A stretch of DNA of 64,000 nucleotides from positions 1,084,501 through 1,148,500 of the forward strand of contig WPIO01000021.1 of assembly GCA_009760855.2 (NCBI GenBank), written 5' to 3'. Numbering within the stretch: the first letter of the stretch is position 1; each line of letters opens with the position of its first letter. The position numbers were made by a program, and so were the translations under genes. Shown here in pieces: positions 1-13,145 of this stretch. The DNA is from Cristatella mucedo (lineage: Eukaryota; Bryozoa; Phylactolaemata; Cristatellidae). The notes beneath the pieces are model-generated. The model saw only the letters and a list, made by a program, of their open reading frames with translations. It had not been told where the DNA came from and searched no databases.

Positions 1-90
1 TGGAATGAGGCAGCAAAGACAGAAAATAAGGCAGTAACAAATGTTAGTCCTGCGACAGAGCAAAGCATCGCCCGACCCCGTGTGACAAAC

Positions 91-3000
91 TTCCGGATTG
101 AGCTGCAACAGTGTCAGTGTGCGCCTCACTGACCGGTCGTGTTCGGCTTCCTCGATCTTCTGCAGCTCCTCTTCAAACATGGCACGATGTTGCACGAGCA
201 GTGACAGCTCTACGTTGAGGTCGGTCACAGTCTTCTTGAACTTTTCTTGTACAGACCACAGCTGCAATCGATTGCCCTTAGAGAAATGTGCCACTAGGAC
301 ACTGCCGAGACCATGGCAAGCATGCTGTAAAGCTGCCCAAAATTCCTACGGGCAGTGATGCATTGATGCTTTATCCTTCCTGCAGCTTGACCACACGTCT
401 CTATCCGATATCCTCAAAATGGATGGATGGATGATGCCCAAGAAAAACTTACTGCTCTCGCTCAAGCGCTAGGCTTGCTGTCACATTTTGTTTTTACAGC
501 AGTTGCAGCAGCAGCACAGCTGAAAGAGGCATCCAAAGGTGCTGCTGATATGGCAAGTGGGCCAAACTGGAGCCAAGGGATGAAAATAAAATGCGAGCAT
601 CTACGACTTCAGATCTCGGCAATTTGTAGGTATTGAATACTACAATGTAGGGCGGTCCACGATCGAGCTGGATTCATACACCAATCTTTTAGTTAGGTGG
701 TGATCCGTGATAGCAGTCTATCTGATTGGCCAGCCACATAATAATGTTTCAGCACACATAATAATAATTCATGGTAATCCACATGCATGTATTGCTATCC
801 CAAATTGGCAGCAAAAGATTCGACAGAACCAATGAGGTATAAATACGTTATGCAGACTTTTAAAGAATAAAATATGTTCTCGAGCCATAGCAAGTGTTTC
901 CTGGAAGAGAATGCTGAGAAGTGAATAAGAGCAAAATGCCTCAGCTCATTTAAACTGCTGGCAAAGAAGAAGCATCTGCACGGTCCTCACGTTTCCGAAA
1001 CCAATGTCGGCCATTAGCAAACAACAGCATCTGCAGTGCCATTACTAACCTCCCTCAGTATTACGACAGTGCACGCGGCGCTCGTTGTTGGGCATCCAAA
1101 ATAAAGGAGACACACTGGAGAGAACGCATGCAAACAGCAAATGTACCTCTTGATCTGCACGGTCAATCTCACGCTCATATTTCTTCTGCAGCACGATGTC
1201 TTCTTCATTCACTAGATCGATCTTGGAAAGTTCTGATTTCTGCTCCTCAACAAATTGGTCATATTCTGCAAAATGAAAAATATTTCGTCATCGTCCTGAC
1301 TCGCCTGGTGACTAAAAGGCTAAAGCATGCTTGCCCATGTGAGAGCACTACGAGTGTGCCAATGCTTAACTTCTGCTGCCTGTTGCAGTGACCAAAGTGT
1401 TGCACAACTGCACGGTGCCTCTGTGTGGAGGAACTTTAGGCAGGGCTTTGCTCACGTACCTTCTATCACCGTATTCATGACTGAAAGCAGCTGCTTCTCA
1501 AACTTATTAGCCGACCGAACGCTGCTGATCAGATTTTCCTGGTTTAAATTGATACGGAACCTGATGGCAGCTAGTGTCACACCACGAGGACTGCTCAAAA
1601 CAAGCAGCGCTTCACAAAGCCAGAAGCCGAACGTAGGCACGTCTTGCACTCACTTTTCTGGTTGACAGAACAGGAACTTTCTTCGAAATGCTAGCAGTCA
1701 GCAGAGCTGCGTCTAGAGCCGGATCGTCCTGGAAAGCTGTCAGCAAGCAGTGGGAGGAAAGGAAAGAAAAATAAGATCGCGCTCTCTCGATGCACTCGGT
1801 CGCTGACTGCATGCAGTTGCACGACTTCTCGGGCTAAGCTCCGAGCTGAGCTCCGAGCGAGCACAGGTGAGCCATCGTACAGACTAGTAGCCAAGTATGC
1901 ATCGATCGAGTGCTTGTGCTCGTTCTTTGCCGATCGCAGTTCTGGCAGACGAGAAGGAGCTGCTGGGCTAAATCCAGCTGAGTAATGGGTGGGTCGGAGT
2001 GGGAAGGAGTGGGTGGGAAGCCGCTCGAAGAGTCATGCACTGGTCATGCGGCACATTCGCTCGCTCGTTGTCAGGCTGCTCGCTCGCTGCCACCCCGAGC
2101 AGGCATGCCTGCCAACTGGCACGGCGAATGCGAGCTGCAGCGGCAGCCTCCCTGGCCACCATAGCAGTAAAAACTGCGGCTTTTGTCACAGGGCCCCCTC
2201 GTTCTACCCTGCTAATCAGAGACTACCTAGCCACACGTGGCAGCCTACAGCTTTGAAGTGGTCCTGGAAGGTGGGCGCGGTGCGCATGCCTTCACATCGG
2301 TATCCTTCTCCGTACTGAACATTGACCTTTCGTAGCACAAGTTCTTGCGCTGGAGCTGCAAGAGGCAGCTGGCTGCTAGTGCAGCCACAGCGCCAGCTGC
2401 TGCCGCTCGGAGCTGGCGCTCCCACTCTCCCTGATGCTGTGTGGTGGTAATGAATGGCAGGAGTGCTGCTGCTGCTGCTGAGCTGCAGGCTGTCGAATGC
2501 GGAGCTACATGCAGCCGTGGCTGTGACGTCACTCTGCGTGACTGCAGCTCCATAAAATCGCTGCTTTTGTCCGTGATGGGGCCGGCTTTGAAAGATTTTC
2601 TCGTTAGAGGCGAATGGCAAGCAAAAACGCAGCAGTTAGAATAAGCGAGCACCATAACAATAATGCACGATTAAAATTAGCTCAGGCTGCCAGCACTCCT
2701 ACATAGTATGCCTCTAGAAGCCAGTCACGACAGCTCAGGCAGGCATGCCCACATTGCCAGCTAGCAGGGGCAGTCTTGCAGGGCCCCGTGCCAGACCGAA
2801 GCCGTGCGATCCGGCGCTCGCTCGCTCGCTCGAGCACGCGACAAGACAGACTTGCTTGCTTCTGGCGTCGGCTAGAACTGACGCTGGCACCGCCGGTGAT
2901 CGAGCAGCAGAGCAGTCGAGCAGGCGCCGAGAAGTGGTGTGGGGCGTGGCTCGGTCGGTGCTGTGAGCTTGGTGAAAAAAATGAGGCTACGTTCTTAGGA

Positions 3001-5450
3001 CAATCCGATGGACATTTGTTCAATCTGCCTACGACGAGCCATTAGCCCCCCCACCCGAGCAGGCACTGCAAGTGAATGACCGGAGGGAATAATGCTGGCT
3101 GGCTGTTTGTTGGCTCAGCAAGAGTAATTTTGCAATGGCTGTTTTTTTTTATAAAGTTCTCCGATGAAGAAGCTGCCAGTGCTCTTCATCTGACGTTCAA
3201 TTTGGCTTGGCCAGTACTAGCAGCCCGAAAATCGCCATTTCGACTCACACTATCAATCTACTTTCCGAGGCTTCCAAATATTGTTTCGCGTATTTGCCTG
3301 CCTCATCTCTTTATCTGCCGCACGAGTGTATGCATGCTGAATCCAGTCATTCCAGCCGCGTGGCTCAGCCCACAGGCAGGCAGGCACCTGGACGATTCTA
3401 TCGAGAAAGCTTTAAGCTACCTCAGCAAGCATATTCGGCAGGTGCACAAATAGTGAGAAGACATCTTTTGTTTCCTGACTGCCAATCCCAGATTGGGCCG
3501 CTATGAGAATAATTCGAGTGACAACTGCCCAATAATCCTGACAGTCCAGCAGGTCGTAGCTATGCACTCGGCAACAGGCTAACAGAGTATTTTGCTAGGA
3601 TCCAAATAGCACGAGTCACCATTTGGCACTTTGGGCATACTTTAAACTTAGGTAAGGAGCAGGAAGTCAGTCTGCTTTTCTCAGCTTACCGTCGTTCAGA
3701 ACGTCATATCCTTGCTTGTACTTTCTTAAGTATTTGATTTCCTCATCTTTTTCTTGGAGGTCAGCCTGGCAAGAAAAAGTAGACACATCAGTGATTGTGA
3801 CTCTAATTTTGCCGTGGCTTACAGCAGACCGTAGCTTTTGGAGTCACTCAATTTCCTGTCTGATAATTCCGTATGTTTATCGCACGGGTTCAGCTCACGC
3901 AGTGTTGCCATGGAATGGCTACACGCGAATGCACTCGAATGCTAAAATGGCAGTGGAATATCGAGGACAGAGATAAACTGGCAGAAGGACTGCTGCTGCA
4001 AATGAAAGGACCTCCATTTTGACTAGACCACTTCTTGACAACAGCACTTCTAAGCTGGTTGGGGTGACACGCACGTTTTTGTGCTGAAGCTGTGTGATTA
4101 ACTAAACAGGTGCACTAATCTCTCATCTAATGGGGCTTGACAGCCAGTGCTGACCTGCTCGGACTGGTGCTCTCGGCAGCTGGTTCCCGGAGAACGAGGA
4201 CTGCCTCGATGACCTCGGCATTCCGCGAAGGGAGCGTACACGGCGCTACAGCGCCTCTGCTTGTCCGACGCAATCTCGGGGTCCGGGATCGTATTGACCC
4301 TTTTCCGAAGCCGCGAGTCGCGGGTAGCGCCCGCGGCTCCGGCCGGTAAGGGTACCTCGGATTGATTATAAAGTTTTCCAGTTCTTGATAAATCTTCCAA
4401 CCCAGCACGTACCGGCGATATGATTGGTCAGTGGGCAGTCTCTAATCGGGCAGCAGCAATACCACCGCCATCTACGAAATTGACATACTCTACATGTGTA
4501 TACATGACTGCAACTATTTATACAATCACTGAGTCTGATGTGACAAAGAACAACACCGGCAAGAGCAGGTATAGTGTGAGGAATTCCATTCCATGTTTTG
4601 CAATGAAAGAGTCATGTTGGTATTGCTTCTGTCCCAGATGCTTAAATGTGATCAACTATAAATGTAGTGAAAACCGGGGATGCTGATATCCAAGAAGAAA
4701 CCCAGCTGCTGATCGCATCAAATCAAGTTATCTTATTCCCGTTGCCTGCTGCCTTGTAGTGTACAGTTACTATGCAGTGCTTCACATATTCTGGAACAGG
4801 TTTTAGCCTCTGAGCAGGACCTGAAGGCAACAACACTAGCATACTGTAGTAGAATGCAGAGCCACACAGTCGCTCTTAAGCTAATTTAAGCGAAGGCATA
4901 AATGATAAAAAAATGTTTAGGTACTTTATTTTTATAGTGCCCTAACAGAACTTGATCTGCTGTCCAGGAGATTTGTGTATGTTGCAGTGCTCAAGCCAAG
5001 GATCTCTGTCTTAAAGAAATATTAAAGCAGCAGAAGAGCATTAACGGCTGTCACCTTGCAGTTGGCAATAAAGGATCGTTCACTGCAGGATTATAACCCA
5101 CTATATCAGTCTCAAGAGCGATTGCCTTCCCTCCTGGGCTATCACGGCCCACATTTAAAGGCAAGCACCTTACCCCTGGGCCAAACCAATGCCAGATAAG
5201 TTAAATTAGTCAAAACGTCAGTTACTTCCTGATGAAAGCATTTGTGAGTACTTGCATTAGTTTTAACTGCTGCATATACACCTTCATGTGCTTGCACATC
5301 GCATTGTGCAGATCCATGCATGCACACGTGCAGGTGCGCACGTGCATACACGCACACACGTGCACACACATTCATGCAAACACTCCAGAATGCATTCATA
5401 TATGCAGACATGCATGCATATGTACATACACACATGCTCACATGTGCCAG

Positions 5451-5537
<87 letters not shown>

Positions 5538-8500
5538 ATGCACATTCGCGAACATGTTGACTCGAGCAAGCACACTTTTACTAGTGCTTCCAGGTGAACA
5601 TGCAAGCTTATAACCACTACGAAGAATACTAGTACCTTACTAAATGACCCTCATAAGTTGCAGTGTGCCATACCTTGAGAGACTTGATTTCCATGTCAGA
5701 CATTCTTTTTGATTTTTCCCAGTTGTGTCGAACAAGTTCAATATCCTGTTTTAGGCTAAAAATTACAAGAATAACTGCCCTTATATTTCAACAAAAATCT
5801 TGAAAGAACAGTACGAATTGTTTTTAGCAAACGCTTCTCGTTGTTTACTTGATCAATGGTGCCTTCTGATACCAATCTTGTAGACCTATCGGACCACTAT
5901 CGATGTAATCACATAACCAGCTTGCTTTGTTTTGTGTGATAGAGGCTTTTGCGAACAAATGCTGCTATGCTAGCTGAATTTCTACTAATTAAAGCAATAA
6001 AGTATGCCCTTCCGTCACGCGGCAAGATGGCACCTTTCCATAATTCAGCAAGATGGCGAAGCATTGTTATCCGTGACCAGTACTTCCACGGGTGACTTGT
6101 ACTAGGCGCGTAAATTAATGTACAGTATTGTATTTCTACTATGACTCGAAGAAGCGAGTCAACAGGCAGTGAGCTCTCGTATGTTCAGATATCAAGATAA
6201 AGAGACAGAAAGATGGAGTGAGAAAGACAGAGCAAGACTGACAGAGGTAGATGTCTTATCTAGTGTTTGCAAAGCGATTAGAAATAGATTTAGTTCTCTT
6301 GGGATGCTATACAAAGATAATATTACCATTATTATTATTTCTATTCTGTCATTAGCCTTTCACGATTCAAATCAAATGCCGGAGCAGACAGGATGTAGTT
6401 TGATTGCTGAACGAGCTACCATGCTTACGCCAGCTAACATGAGCCTTTCGTGAGTAGCCTGCCTAAGCTTCTGAGGATGAAATAGCACAACAGTCTTGAT
6501 CAGTGCTTACGACATGTCCGTAGCCTTGAAAAAGAGCTTGGACCCATCACTGAACCAAGACCGTTGGTCAAAGGTGCAAGGACAGGTGAACGAGAGGCAC
6601 CATGCATATGGAAAGACCAAGGGACAGAATGAGTAGCTAGACTGATGATGGCCAGAGAGACACGATCGAACCTTTCTGCATCCATAATCTCAGCGCATGT
6701 ATAGAAATTCGAGCGGTGTTAATAATCTCCTCGAATTTATGCATTCAGGCATGAAAACTTAAGGTCTTTATGCTTACACGTAGCTTTTGATCATAGCTGA
6801 GTCAACGGAGAGTAAAAGCACTGGTTTACTCGTTTTGCATATTGTGATCATCACTTCAAAAATACGAATATGCTAAGCAGTTTTTCTACGATCTAACCTC
6901 CTCGGGTGCCTACAAGCTCACAAGCCTACAGTGAAATAGGCCTTGTCACACAGATGGTGCCATGCGATTGGACAAGGCTGTAAACAAAAGCACCTGGCTT
7001 GCATTCCAACAGCCAGTCCTACAGTTTCTCTTTCACCTACTCTCCAAAGTTTTTCTACACAGGCATTGAGTAATATATTCGCTATTGCTAATGAGTGTTG
7101 TCGTTCAACTAGCTTGATACAGATGCAACATCAGTTCCTTACATGCAAAGCCACTTCTGGAGGACGGAGATCAAACGGTTATCAGGCTGTGCTGTTAGAA
7201 AGGGCCCTGCTTTATTTGTACGAAAGCTGAATAATTCTGTCAGATTGAGAAATTAAACTAAATTTATGCTAATTATTGTGTAAGTCAGGTCACCACGACA
7301 AGAATGCGAGAATTCCCGCTGAGTTACATTACGAAACTCAACTCACTCCTTTCAAGACGAACAAGCCTGCTGAGTAAGCTCACTTCTCAGCAACGTGACT
7401 AAAGCAGAGTCATTATTGCTTCCTTCCTGGCATATTTTTCAAGTGCGTACAAAAAGATTTTGATTTCTTCGGGTGCAACATATATAATTTATTAATATTG
7501 TTATCATCACCATCATTAAAGTACCACACGCATTTCCTCTGATGATGCAGTAATACTAAGCTATTACTGTCCAAGAGGACATTTTTATATCAAATCTATG
7601 CAGCAATATGGGATACAACTCGCTAGACCGACCCTATGTATTAGCCTGCAGCATGCATATTTTTTCTTGGAGCTGACTGAGTTCTGTTTACTTTAACCAA
7701 TAATCCCTCATGACTGACTGCGTAAAAAAATAAAACGTAAAAAATATAATTCATTTATCTAGCGCCCAAAGAGAAATCGATCTCTATTCAGGCGCTTTAC
7801 ATATGCAGCAGGGGTTAAGCCCATAACCTCTGTCGTCAAGGGCAAGCCCCTTAATCCTTGGGCGAAAACAGAATTGTACATGCAAGCATGTGCACATTAA
7901 TGTTTTCAGGGTGTATGTATTCAGCTGAATTAATCTATTTTTTCTGTTTTCTAATGTTCATCCTGGCGAGCCGCAATGGCCTCAGTAGGTAATGTGGTTC
8001 TTTTTTCGACCTCGGTCCCGACGTTGTGGGTTCGAATCCTGCGGTGGGCGATTCTTTAACGATGATAGCTGTAAAGGCTCTTCTGTCTCTATGCAAAAGA
8101 GGCTGTTAAATCAGCTAGTATTTCTTTTGTCTTGGCATCAGTTTAAAGCTAAGAAATCTTACCTCCAATTGGGGCTTCTGTAGCAATTTATTTCTCACTG
8201 TGTTTAAATCACTCCATTGTAACATACCTTTTTCGGGATCATCGGATCTATACTTTAATAGGAACTCATTGTATGCATTTAGCGAGAGTCTACTGATCGA
8301 GCTCGAGTGATTGGCTGACAGAGATAAATTCTTTGGCATGTCAAAATTGCACTGCAGTCTAAATCTTTTTCATATTTCTATGAAAACGCACGTTTGCTTT
8401 CTCACCTAGGCCCATCTTCAGCAGGGAGTGGAGGTGTGTGTGTATTCGCTCACTGCAAAAAAATTATCGTATTTTATGTAGTGAGTATACCGTTTGGAGT

Positions 8501-8642
8501 ACCCATACATGTAGCTTCTCTGTAGGCACGAAGGATTATTCACATCAATCTATATACAGAGAAATTTATAAAATATTAGTATGTAGTAAATTACATTAAT
8601 AGAGGTAGAGGAGCCCTGCCCTGCCGGGGTGGCGTATATATA

Positions 8643-8727
<85 letters not shown>

Positions 8728-8740
8728 TGTGTGCGTGTGT

Positions 8741-8793
<53 letters not shown>

Positions 8794-11700
8794 ACTTACG
8801 TGATATTAATGAGAGACAGGCAAAAATACAAAGAAAGACATTAGAGAAGGGAGACCAAGAAAAGGAGAGTAGTAGAAAAAGAGAGTTGAAGGCAAAGAGG
8901 AAGTAGTAGAAAAAAACAGAAATCAAAGTGGGAGAGGAGACGATACGACAGATATGCTGAATGAAACAAAAGCGACAACAAGGCAGGCTAGACAGGACAG
9001 AATATGAGAAGAAGAGGCTGAGCAAAGAGAATGGGTAGAGCAATGGGCAGTGATAGCCCAGGAGGTAAGGTGCTCGCTCTTCACGATCGAGACCGCAAGT
9101 TCAAATACTGAAGTGGTTGGTCCTTTATTGCTAACTGCAAGCTGTGGTGATAGCGACCAAGGGTCTTCGGTCCCTATAAAAATGAGGCTGTTAAATCAGC
9201 AAATGTTTTTAGGATGGTGCCGGAAAAGCCTATCGATACACGAAACGCTGTGGATGTACAATAAGAACTTACGATCGCAAGATCGTCGACCCTGTAATCC
9301 TTAAGAAGAATAACAAGGGGGCTGATAATTTTCTCAAACCATGCACCTCATTTTGTAGCTATAAATTATCAGCGCATCTGCAAATAACGTCAGAGCTCGT
9401 CAGCAGTAAATTAGAAGAGCTGAGTTACCGATCTCACCAGCAGCATGTAAACATACATTTGCAGCTGCCACATTGTCCCATCTGAGAGAAAAACCGTCAC
9501 ATGTCTGGAACATGTGAAGAGTATAGACTTATTTATTGAGATCTCCAGGTTTCCATTTGAGCCACTCATTTCTGAACGTTGATCTAAAGCTCAATGATAG
9601 TTAACGTAATAGGAAAAACTGCAGCCAAGTTCTATTTTCTTTTCAGAGTAGCTCCAAGAAAGAATCATTCAAATTGATCTGCTGCAGCAACCGATAAGCT
9701 GAGTGCTTGCCTTGCCGACATTTGATCCTGGATGTTGGAAAAGTTTTCGAAGCTAAATGACAATAAAACCAAACTGCTGCTCGTAGGACACCCCAGGCGT
9801 GTGGCTGGATTAAAAAGCTTTGCTCTTCTAATAGGTGATGCTGTTGTGCGACCATCACCACGTGCTCGAAATTTAGGTGTCGTTTTCAATGGCTGCCTCA
9901 ATTTTAAATGCTTCATTCAGAAGACTGCTTCTACAGCTAGCCATCACGTCCGATCCCTATCCAAGATTAGGAACTGTCTTCCGCAGTGGCTTCCAAAACA
10001 TTCAACTAGCTCCTTTATTTTCTCTCGGCTTGGTTATTGTAATTCCCTTTTGGTTGGGCTACCAAAGAAAGCAACTAGGCCACTGCATGTGGCAATGAAT
10101 ATGGCTGCAAGGCTAGTCTTCAAGTCCTAGAGGTTTGAGCTCGTGTCTCCTTTGCTAAAAGAGCTAGGATGGATGCCGGTTGATCAACGGATAAAGAGCA
10201 AAGTTCTTACTCTATCACAGCTGCACCAGTTTCAGCCTCTTCGCGCCCTCAGGTCCTGTTGTGTGGGCAATAAATGAGCTGCTCGATCCCTCCTGTCCTA
10301 CTTCCCACTCAGTCTCGTCCTTCTCAGCCATTCAGCCCCCTGACATCTATGCAATCTAGACCTTCAAAATCTTTTTGAATCAGCTGTGCTTCAAAAATTT
10401 TCTTGGTTTCCTAAAATGTGGTCATTTAGCTACAACTTGCTCATCAAAAGCAGTTTGAACTTTCAGGGCTCTCACGATTAATCTACAACGTAATACATCA
10501 CAACTTAAAGGCTTTGTGGAGTTACTAACGAAGTTGCATAAACGTTTCGTTTTAATTTTCCTTCCTGACTCAGCCGTGCATCTCACCTTCTATTTGTGGT
10601 CAGATGAAGTCTGTTGGCTACCGTATGCGTACAGAAACCCGCTTAGGCTTTGAGTGGACTATAGAAAAAAATCTCCTGCCTAACAGGCACTTGATCTTTG
10701 TGGCTTTGTGCAATTACGGACAGAGAAATGTTATGCTACAATACAATACGCACCGGAAATACTGTTCACTTGACAGTGCATGCTGCTCGTTTGTGCACCG
10801 AAACCAAACTTGATACTACTACATGTGGGTAGCTAAATTTCAGGCTCAATTAACACGAGTCCTTAGCATACATTTATTATCCCCTAGACCACAACCTACA
10901 AGCGGCATTAAGCTGTCGAGTGGTCAGTGTTTAAAAAGGCGAAATGCTGGCTGATTCAACATCATCATTTATACATTTATGTAAGCACGTAAATACTAGT
11001 AGTAGAGCCTTAGCAGCTATCATTCTCGGTTACCACGAACAATGAAGAATTCCCTGCTGCAGGACTCGAACCCACGGCCTGAGTCGCTAAGTCCCAGCAC
11101 CTTACCCCATTCAGTCTATTCGGGGCTGGGTACAGAAATTTGCAACGGCTAATCGTGCAATTATTACAAGATCAGCACTTGTGGAGGATTAGCTATGGGT
11201 AAATTATGTGATGTGAAAAAGATTACAATAATGAGATTCATAATGATGTAGTGAAGCCTTGATTTTACGTACATTTAATAATAATAATAATAATAATGCA
11301 CTTGATAAAGGCTCTCAGAGAATTCAATTTCTTTCTAGGCGCTTCACATTTGCTGCAAAGGGAATATCCATGCTAAGAACTTCTGGTACTTGTTACAAGC
11401 AGATAAGTGCTTTCAGTGACCACCAAGCTCGCGAAAGGTCAGGTGCAGGATATATTTATGACTACGTATTTATGCTTTTCAAATGGCTTAGAAGTATCAG
11501 AACTTGTTGAGGTACCGATTTGCAACTTGAATGACAGCGTCGCCGGAAACTAAAAATGGATCGAATTAATATAGCAGGCCGCTCAGGCGAGTCCGAGCTA
11601 GTTACTTCCGTAGTCATGCTGGAATCAGAATTAGGCGAGCCCCGTGTCCTTACTGCGGATATCTGCGAATTCATGCATCCGGGCTCTGACACGCGTGCGC

Positions 11701-13143
11701 GGGCAGTGAAGCACGGCCATCATACACTGCCCTGCTCCTGTGGCAGCTTGGGAGCACAGCTCAGAGGGAAAGAGGGGTCTGCAGCTTGCCGGTGCTTGCA
11801 GCTCACCGACTGATGCTGTTTTCCTTCTCTGCGACGACAGTCCCTGCAGCGGCAATCTCTCTCAGCTTGTCCTCTACGTCTGCGTTGCGGGCTGCAATAG
11901 TTTCCATGGCGTCCTCAAACTGGCGATTCTTCTTGAAAAGGCTATCCAAGAGAAACCCGGATATACTCCACGTCTACATACTATACAAGATAATAGTGAA
12001 TGTTCAGCAACCCGTTTTCAATCGTCACAAAATACTAAACCCAACAAACGTACGTAGTACGGGGTCGGACAGTCGAAAAGAAGCTCCGCTCTACTCGTTT
12101 ACCTAGCACTTACAGCATTGATGGCGTGCAGCATGCAGCATGGCTGGCGTGTACCCACGTATAGGCACGTGCTATCTGCTGTGACAAGGGGCAAATGGTC
12201 CATTAACGAGTCATCTAAATAGTCCACTATTGTTAAATAGGTTCTATCGTCATTCAGCTTCAGGAAGTCAGCTGTGACTCGACGTGCGGCCTTTTACAAT
12301 GGTGCAGGCTGAAATCTCTCGTGCCAGTTCGTGGTTCGGCTGCGTCATTTCTTGATTCCTTTAGATAAGTTTCCTCGGCTCTCTCTCCCTTTCACAGCGG
12401 GAATCTATTCATTCAGCTTCCAACTCTATGCGATCGCAAATCTGAACCCATCTAGCAAGGATTCTATAAAAACGAGCACGGACATTTATCTATCATCATC
12501 ATCACAGATCATAGATATCTATCATCATCATGCTCGGGCCATCGTGTGGAGCCATCACGAAAGTGACTTGGCCTTTCAGCTTTGCATGCTTTCTCGGCTG
12601 TCGGATGTTCGACTCTGGCCCTGAGATACGAACTCTTCTCCGCGGTAAATGTGCATTTCTTTTCTCAATGTCACGGTGAGCCTGGTCTCGGCACCGCGCA
12701 CCTGCTTCGAAATCGACAGCACTCTGTGGCTGCATGTGCGGCGCTCTGAGGCCAGTTACCGGAGTGTCAGTGAGGCTCGTAGTCGCCTGCAGCCCTGCAG
12801 TCGAAGCGTGAGCTCGCACGGCCAGAATGCGCACGGCATAAATTGCTATGCAGCAATTACAGGCTATTGCATCAATTACTACGAAGCCTACAAATGGCGG
12901 TGGAGCTTGTCGAAACAACGCGCTGCTCAAGCTCACCTCTCCTGCAAGATGTCAATTTGTTCAAGGAGCCTTCTGGCGACGTCGTCCTGGGACCCCATTA
13001 GCTGCCCAAGAAGAGCGAAGTGTGGCACGCGGCGGACAAACCCTCCAGTGCTGTCCGACCGCTCACTGCGTTCGGCTGTTGACACGGGGCCAGCGCTTGC
13101 AGCAGCGGTAGCGGGCGTGCGTAGCTGGCCTGTGTGGTGCTCA
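91..13143 (-). CDS. Coiled-coil protein, multi-exon, not identified
   Basis: A chain of minus-strand exons reads one helical, Glu/Lys/Gln-rich protein. In transcript order they are 13143-12937, 11941-11807, 8289-8228 (weaker), 5745-5674, 3765-3690, 1570-1460, 1265-1147 and 261-91. Each has an AG acceptor and GT donor, and phases match at 12937/11941, 11807/8289, 5674/3765, 3690/1570, 1460/1265 and 1147/261. The 8228-to-5745 join is out of phase, so a further exon of length 2 mod 3 is probably missing. The first exon is open to its acceptor, so MGSQDD at 12998 may be internal. Typical stretches are KSKRMSDMEIKSLK, ADLQEKDEEIKYLRKYK and FEEELQKIEEAEHD. There is no membrane segment, zinc finger or enzyme motif. 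A ciliary or centrosomal coiled-coil protein is possible, but that is a guess from composition. The 3' end probably lies beyond base 1. The upstream exons at 16663-17630 may belong to the same gene. Confidence 0.6.
1571..3689. other. Intron sequence, partly GC-rich, nothing recognised
   Basis: This is the intron between the coiled-coil exons ending at 3690 and starting at 1570. The part from about 1800 to 2960 is GC-rich, with CGCTCG runs near 2080 and 2818, and so shows open frames by chance in several registers. I see no splice-bounded exon and no known repeat family in it. Confidence 0.35.
3766..5024. other. Intron; LINE/SINE tail fragment near 4915-4975
   Basis: Most of this intron is unrecognised. 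At about 4915-4975 the minus strand carries the short 3' tail seen on LINE-B and SINE-B copies (the part around the 'gcgctttac' block), without a body, so it is probably a 5'-truncated insertion. Confidence 0.4.
5025..5155 (-). mobile_element. SINE-A copy (tRNA-derived), degraded
   Basis: Read on the minus strand, this matches the body of SINE-A: the tRNA-like B-box region, the 'cactgcaagcggtggtgatag' type spacer in worn form and the 'aaaggctcttctg' block. It sits in an intron of the coiled-coil gene. Several mutations in the head suggest an old copy. Confidence 0.55.
5453..5536. repeat. (TG)n microsatellite
   Basis: An uninterrupted run of about 42 TG units, flanked upstream by a looser ACACGTGCATAC-type purine/pyrimidine alternation from about 5300. 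The long Val-Cys and Thr-His reading frames over it are artefacts. Confidence 0.97.
6009..6200 (+). repeat. Dispersed repeat X, copy 1
   Basis: This segment resembles 15408-15560. Shared landmarks in order are CCGTCA followed by GGCAAGA(T/C)GGC, then ATCCGTG, then ACTC with a GAGTC, then GGCAGT(G/A)AG, and TCGTAT with a following GATAT. Identity is partial and no coding capacity is visible. The family is unknown. Confidence 0.45.
6201..7735. other. AT-rich intron sequence, nothing recognised
   Basis: This region probably contains the missing exon of the coiled-coil gene (expected length 2 mod 3, entering in phase 1 and leaving in phase 0), but I could not place it. There is no known repeat body. 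Confidence 0.3.
7738..7862 (-). mobile_element. SINE-B copy
   Basis: On the minus strand this has the SINE-B order: a tRNA-like head ending in a B-box-like segment, then 'catatgtaaagcgcctga', then the 'gatcgatttctctttgggcg' tail ending near an AATTCATT-type terminus. The tail matches the end of LINE-B. Compare copies at 63743 and 58385. Confidence 0.65.
7965..8121 (+). mobile_element. SINE-A copy (tRNA-derived)
   Basis: The head is tRNA-like with a clear B box (GGGTTCGAATCC). It is followed by 'taaaggctcttctgtctcta' and the family tail 'gaggctgttaaatcagcta'. The A-box region is worn. It lies in an intron of the coiled-coil gene just downstream of a coding exon read from the other strand. Confidence 0.75.
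8643..8790. repeat. (TG)n microsatellite, interrupted
   Basis: About 148 bases of TG repeat with two GG interruptions near 8720 and 8741 and GC interruptions near 8649 and 8733. The interruptions suggest it is older than the pure tract at 5453. Confidence 0.97.
9037..9205 (+). mobile_element. SINE-A copy, degraded
   Basis: The same order as other SINE-A copies: a tRNA-like head with a worn B box (AAGTTCAAATAC), a 'tgcaagctgtggtgatagcg' spacer, and the 'gaggctgttaaatcagc' tail. Confidence 0.65.
9665..10745 (+). pseudogene. LINE-A reverse transcriptase fragment, broken
   Basis: This is a 5'-truncated non-LTR retrotransposon. Readable pieces, in shifting frames, include FSKLNDNKTKLLLVGHPRR, then RARNLGVVF, then SRLGYCNSLLVGLPKKA, the C-terminal part of a Jockey/CR1-type reverse transcriptase. 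The 3' part resumes at about 10600 with [17 protein letters not shown], found at the end of every LINE-A copy. Frameshifts and stops make it inactive. It lies between coiled-coil exons and is not part of that gene. Confidence 0.8.
10985..11110 (-). mobile_element. SINE-A copy, degraded
   Basis: On the minus strand a B-box-like GGGTTCGAGTCC is followed by a 'ctgcagcagggaattc' type spacer and a worn 'gctaaggctcta' block. Confidence 0.5.
11273..11365 (-). mobile_element. LINE-B 3' tail with (TTA)n end
   Basis: On the minus strand: 'gcaaatgtgaagcgcctaga', then 'gaattctctgagagccttta', then 'caagtgcattattatta'. This is the 3' end of LINE-B without its body, so the insertion is heavily 5'-truncated. 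The TTA run is the terminal microsatellite. Confidence 0.7.
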
Positions 13144-13145
13144 CT

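Noticed and set aside
2216..2655. Two long minus-strand frames
   Set aside because: The region is GC-rich and open in several frames by chance; I see no family match and no splice fit with the neighbouring exons.
5142..5613. Long frames rich in Val-Cys or Thr-His
   Set aside because: They only translate the TG microsatellite in different registers.
8550..9043. Long frames rich in Thr-His or Val-Cys
   Set aside because: They translate the interrupted TG tract and its flanks; there is no splice or homology support.
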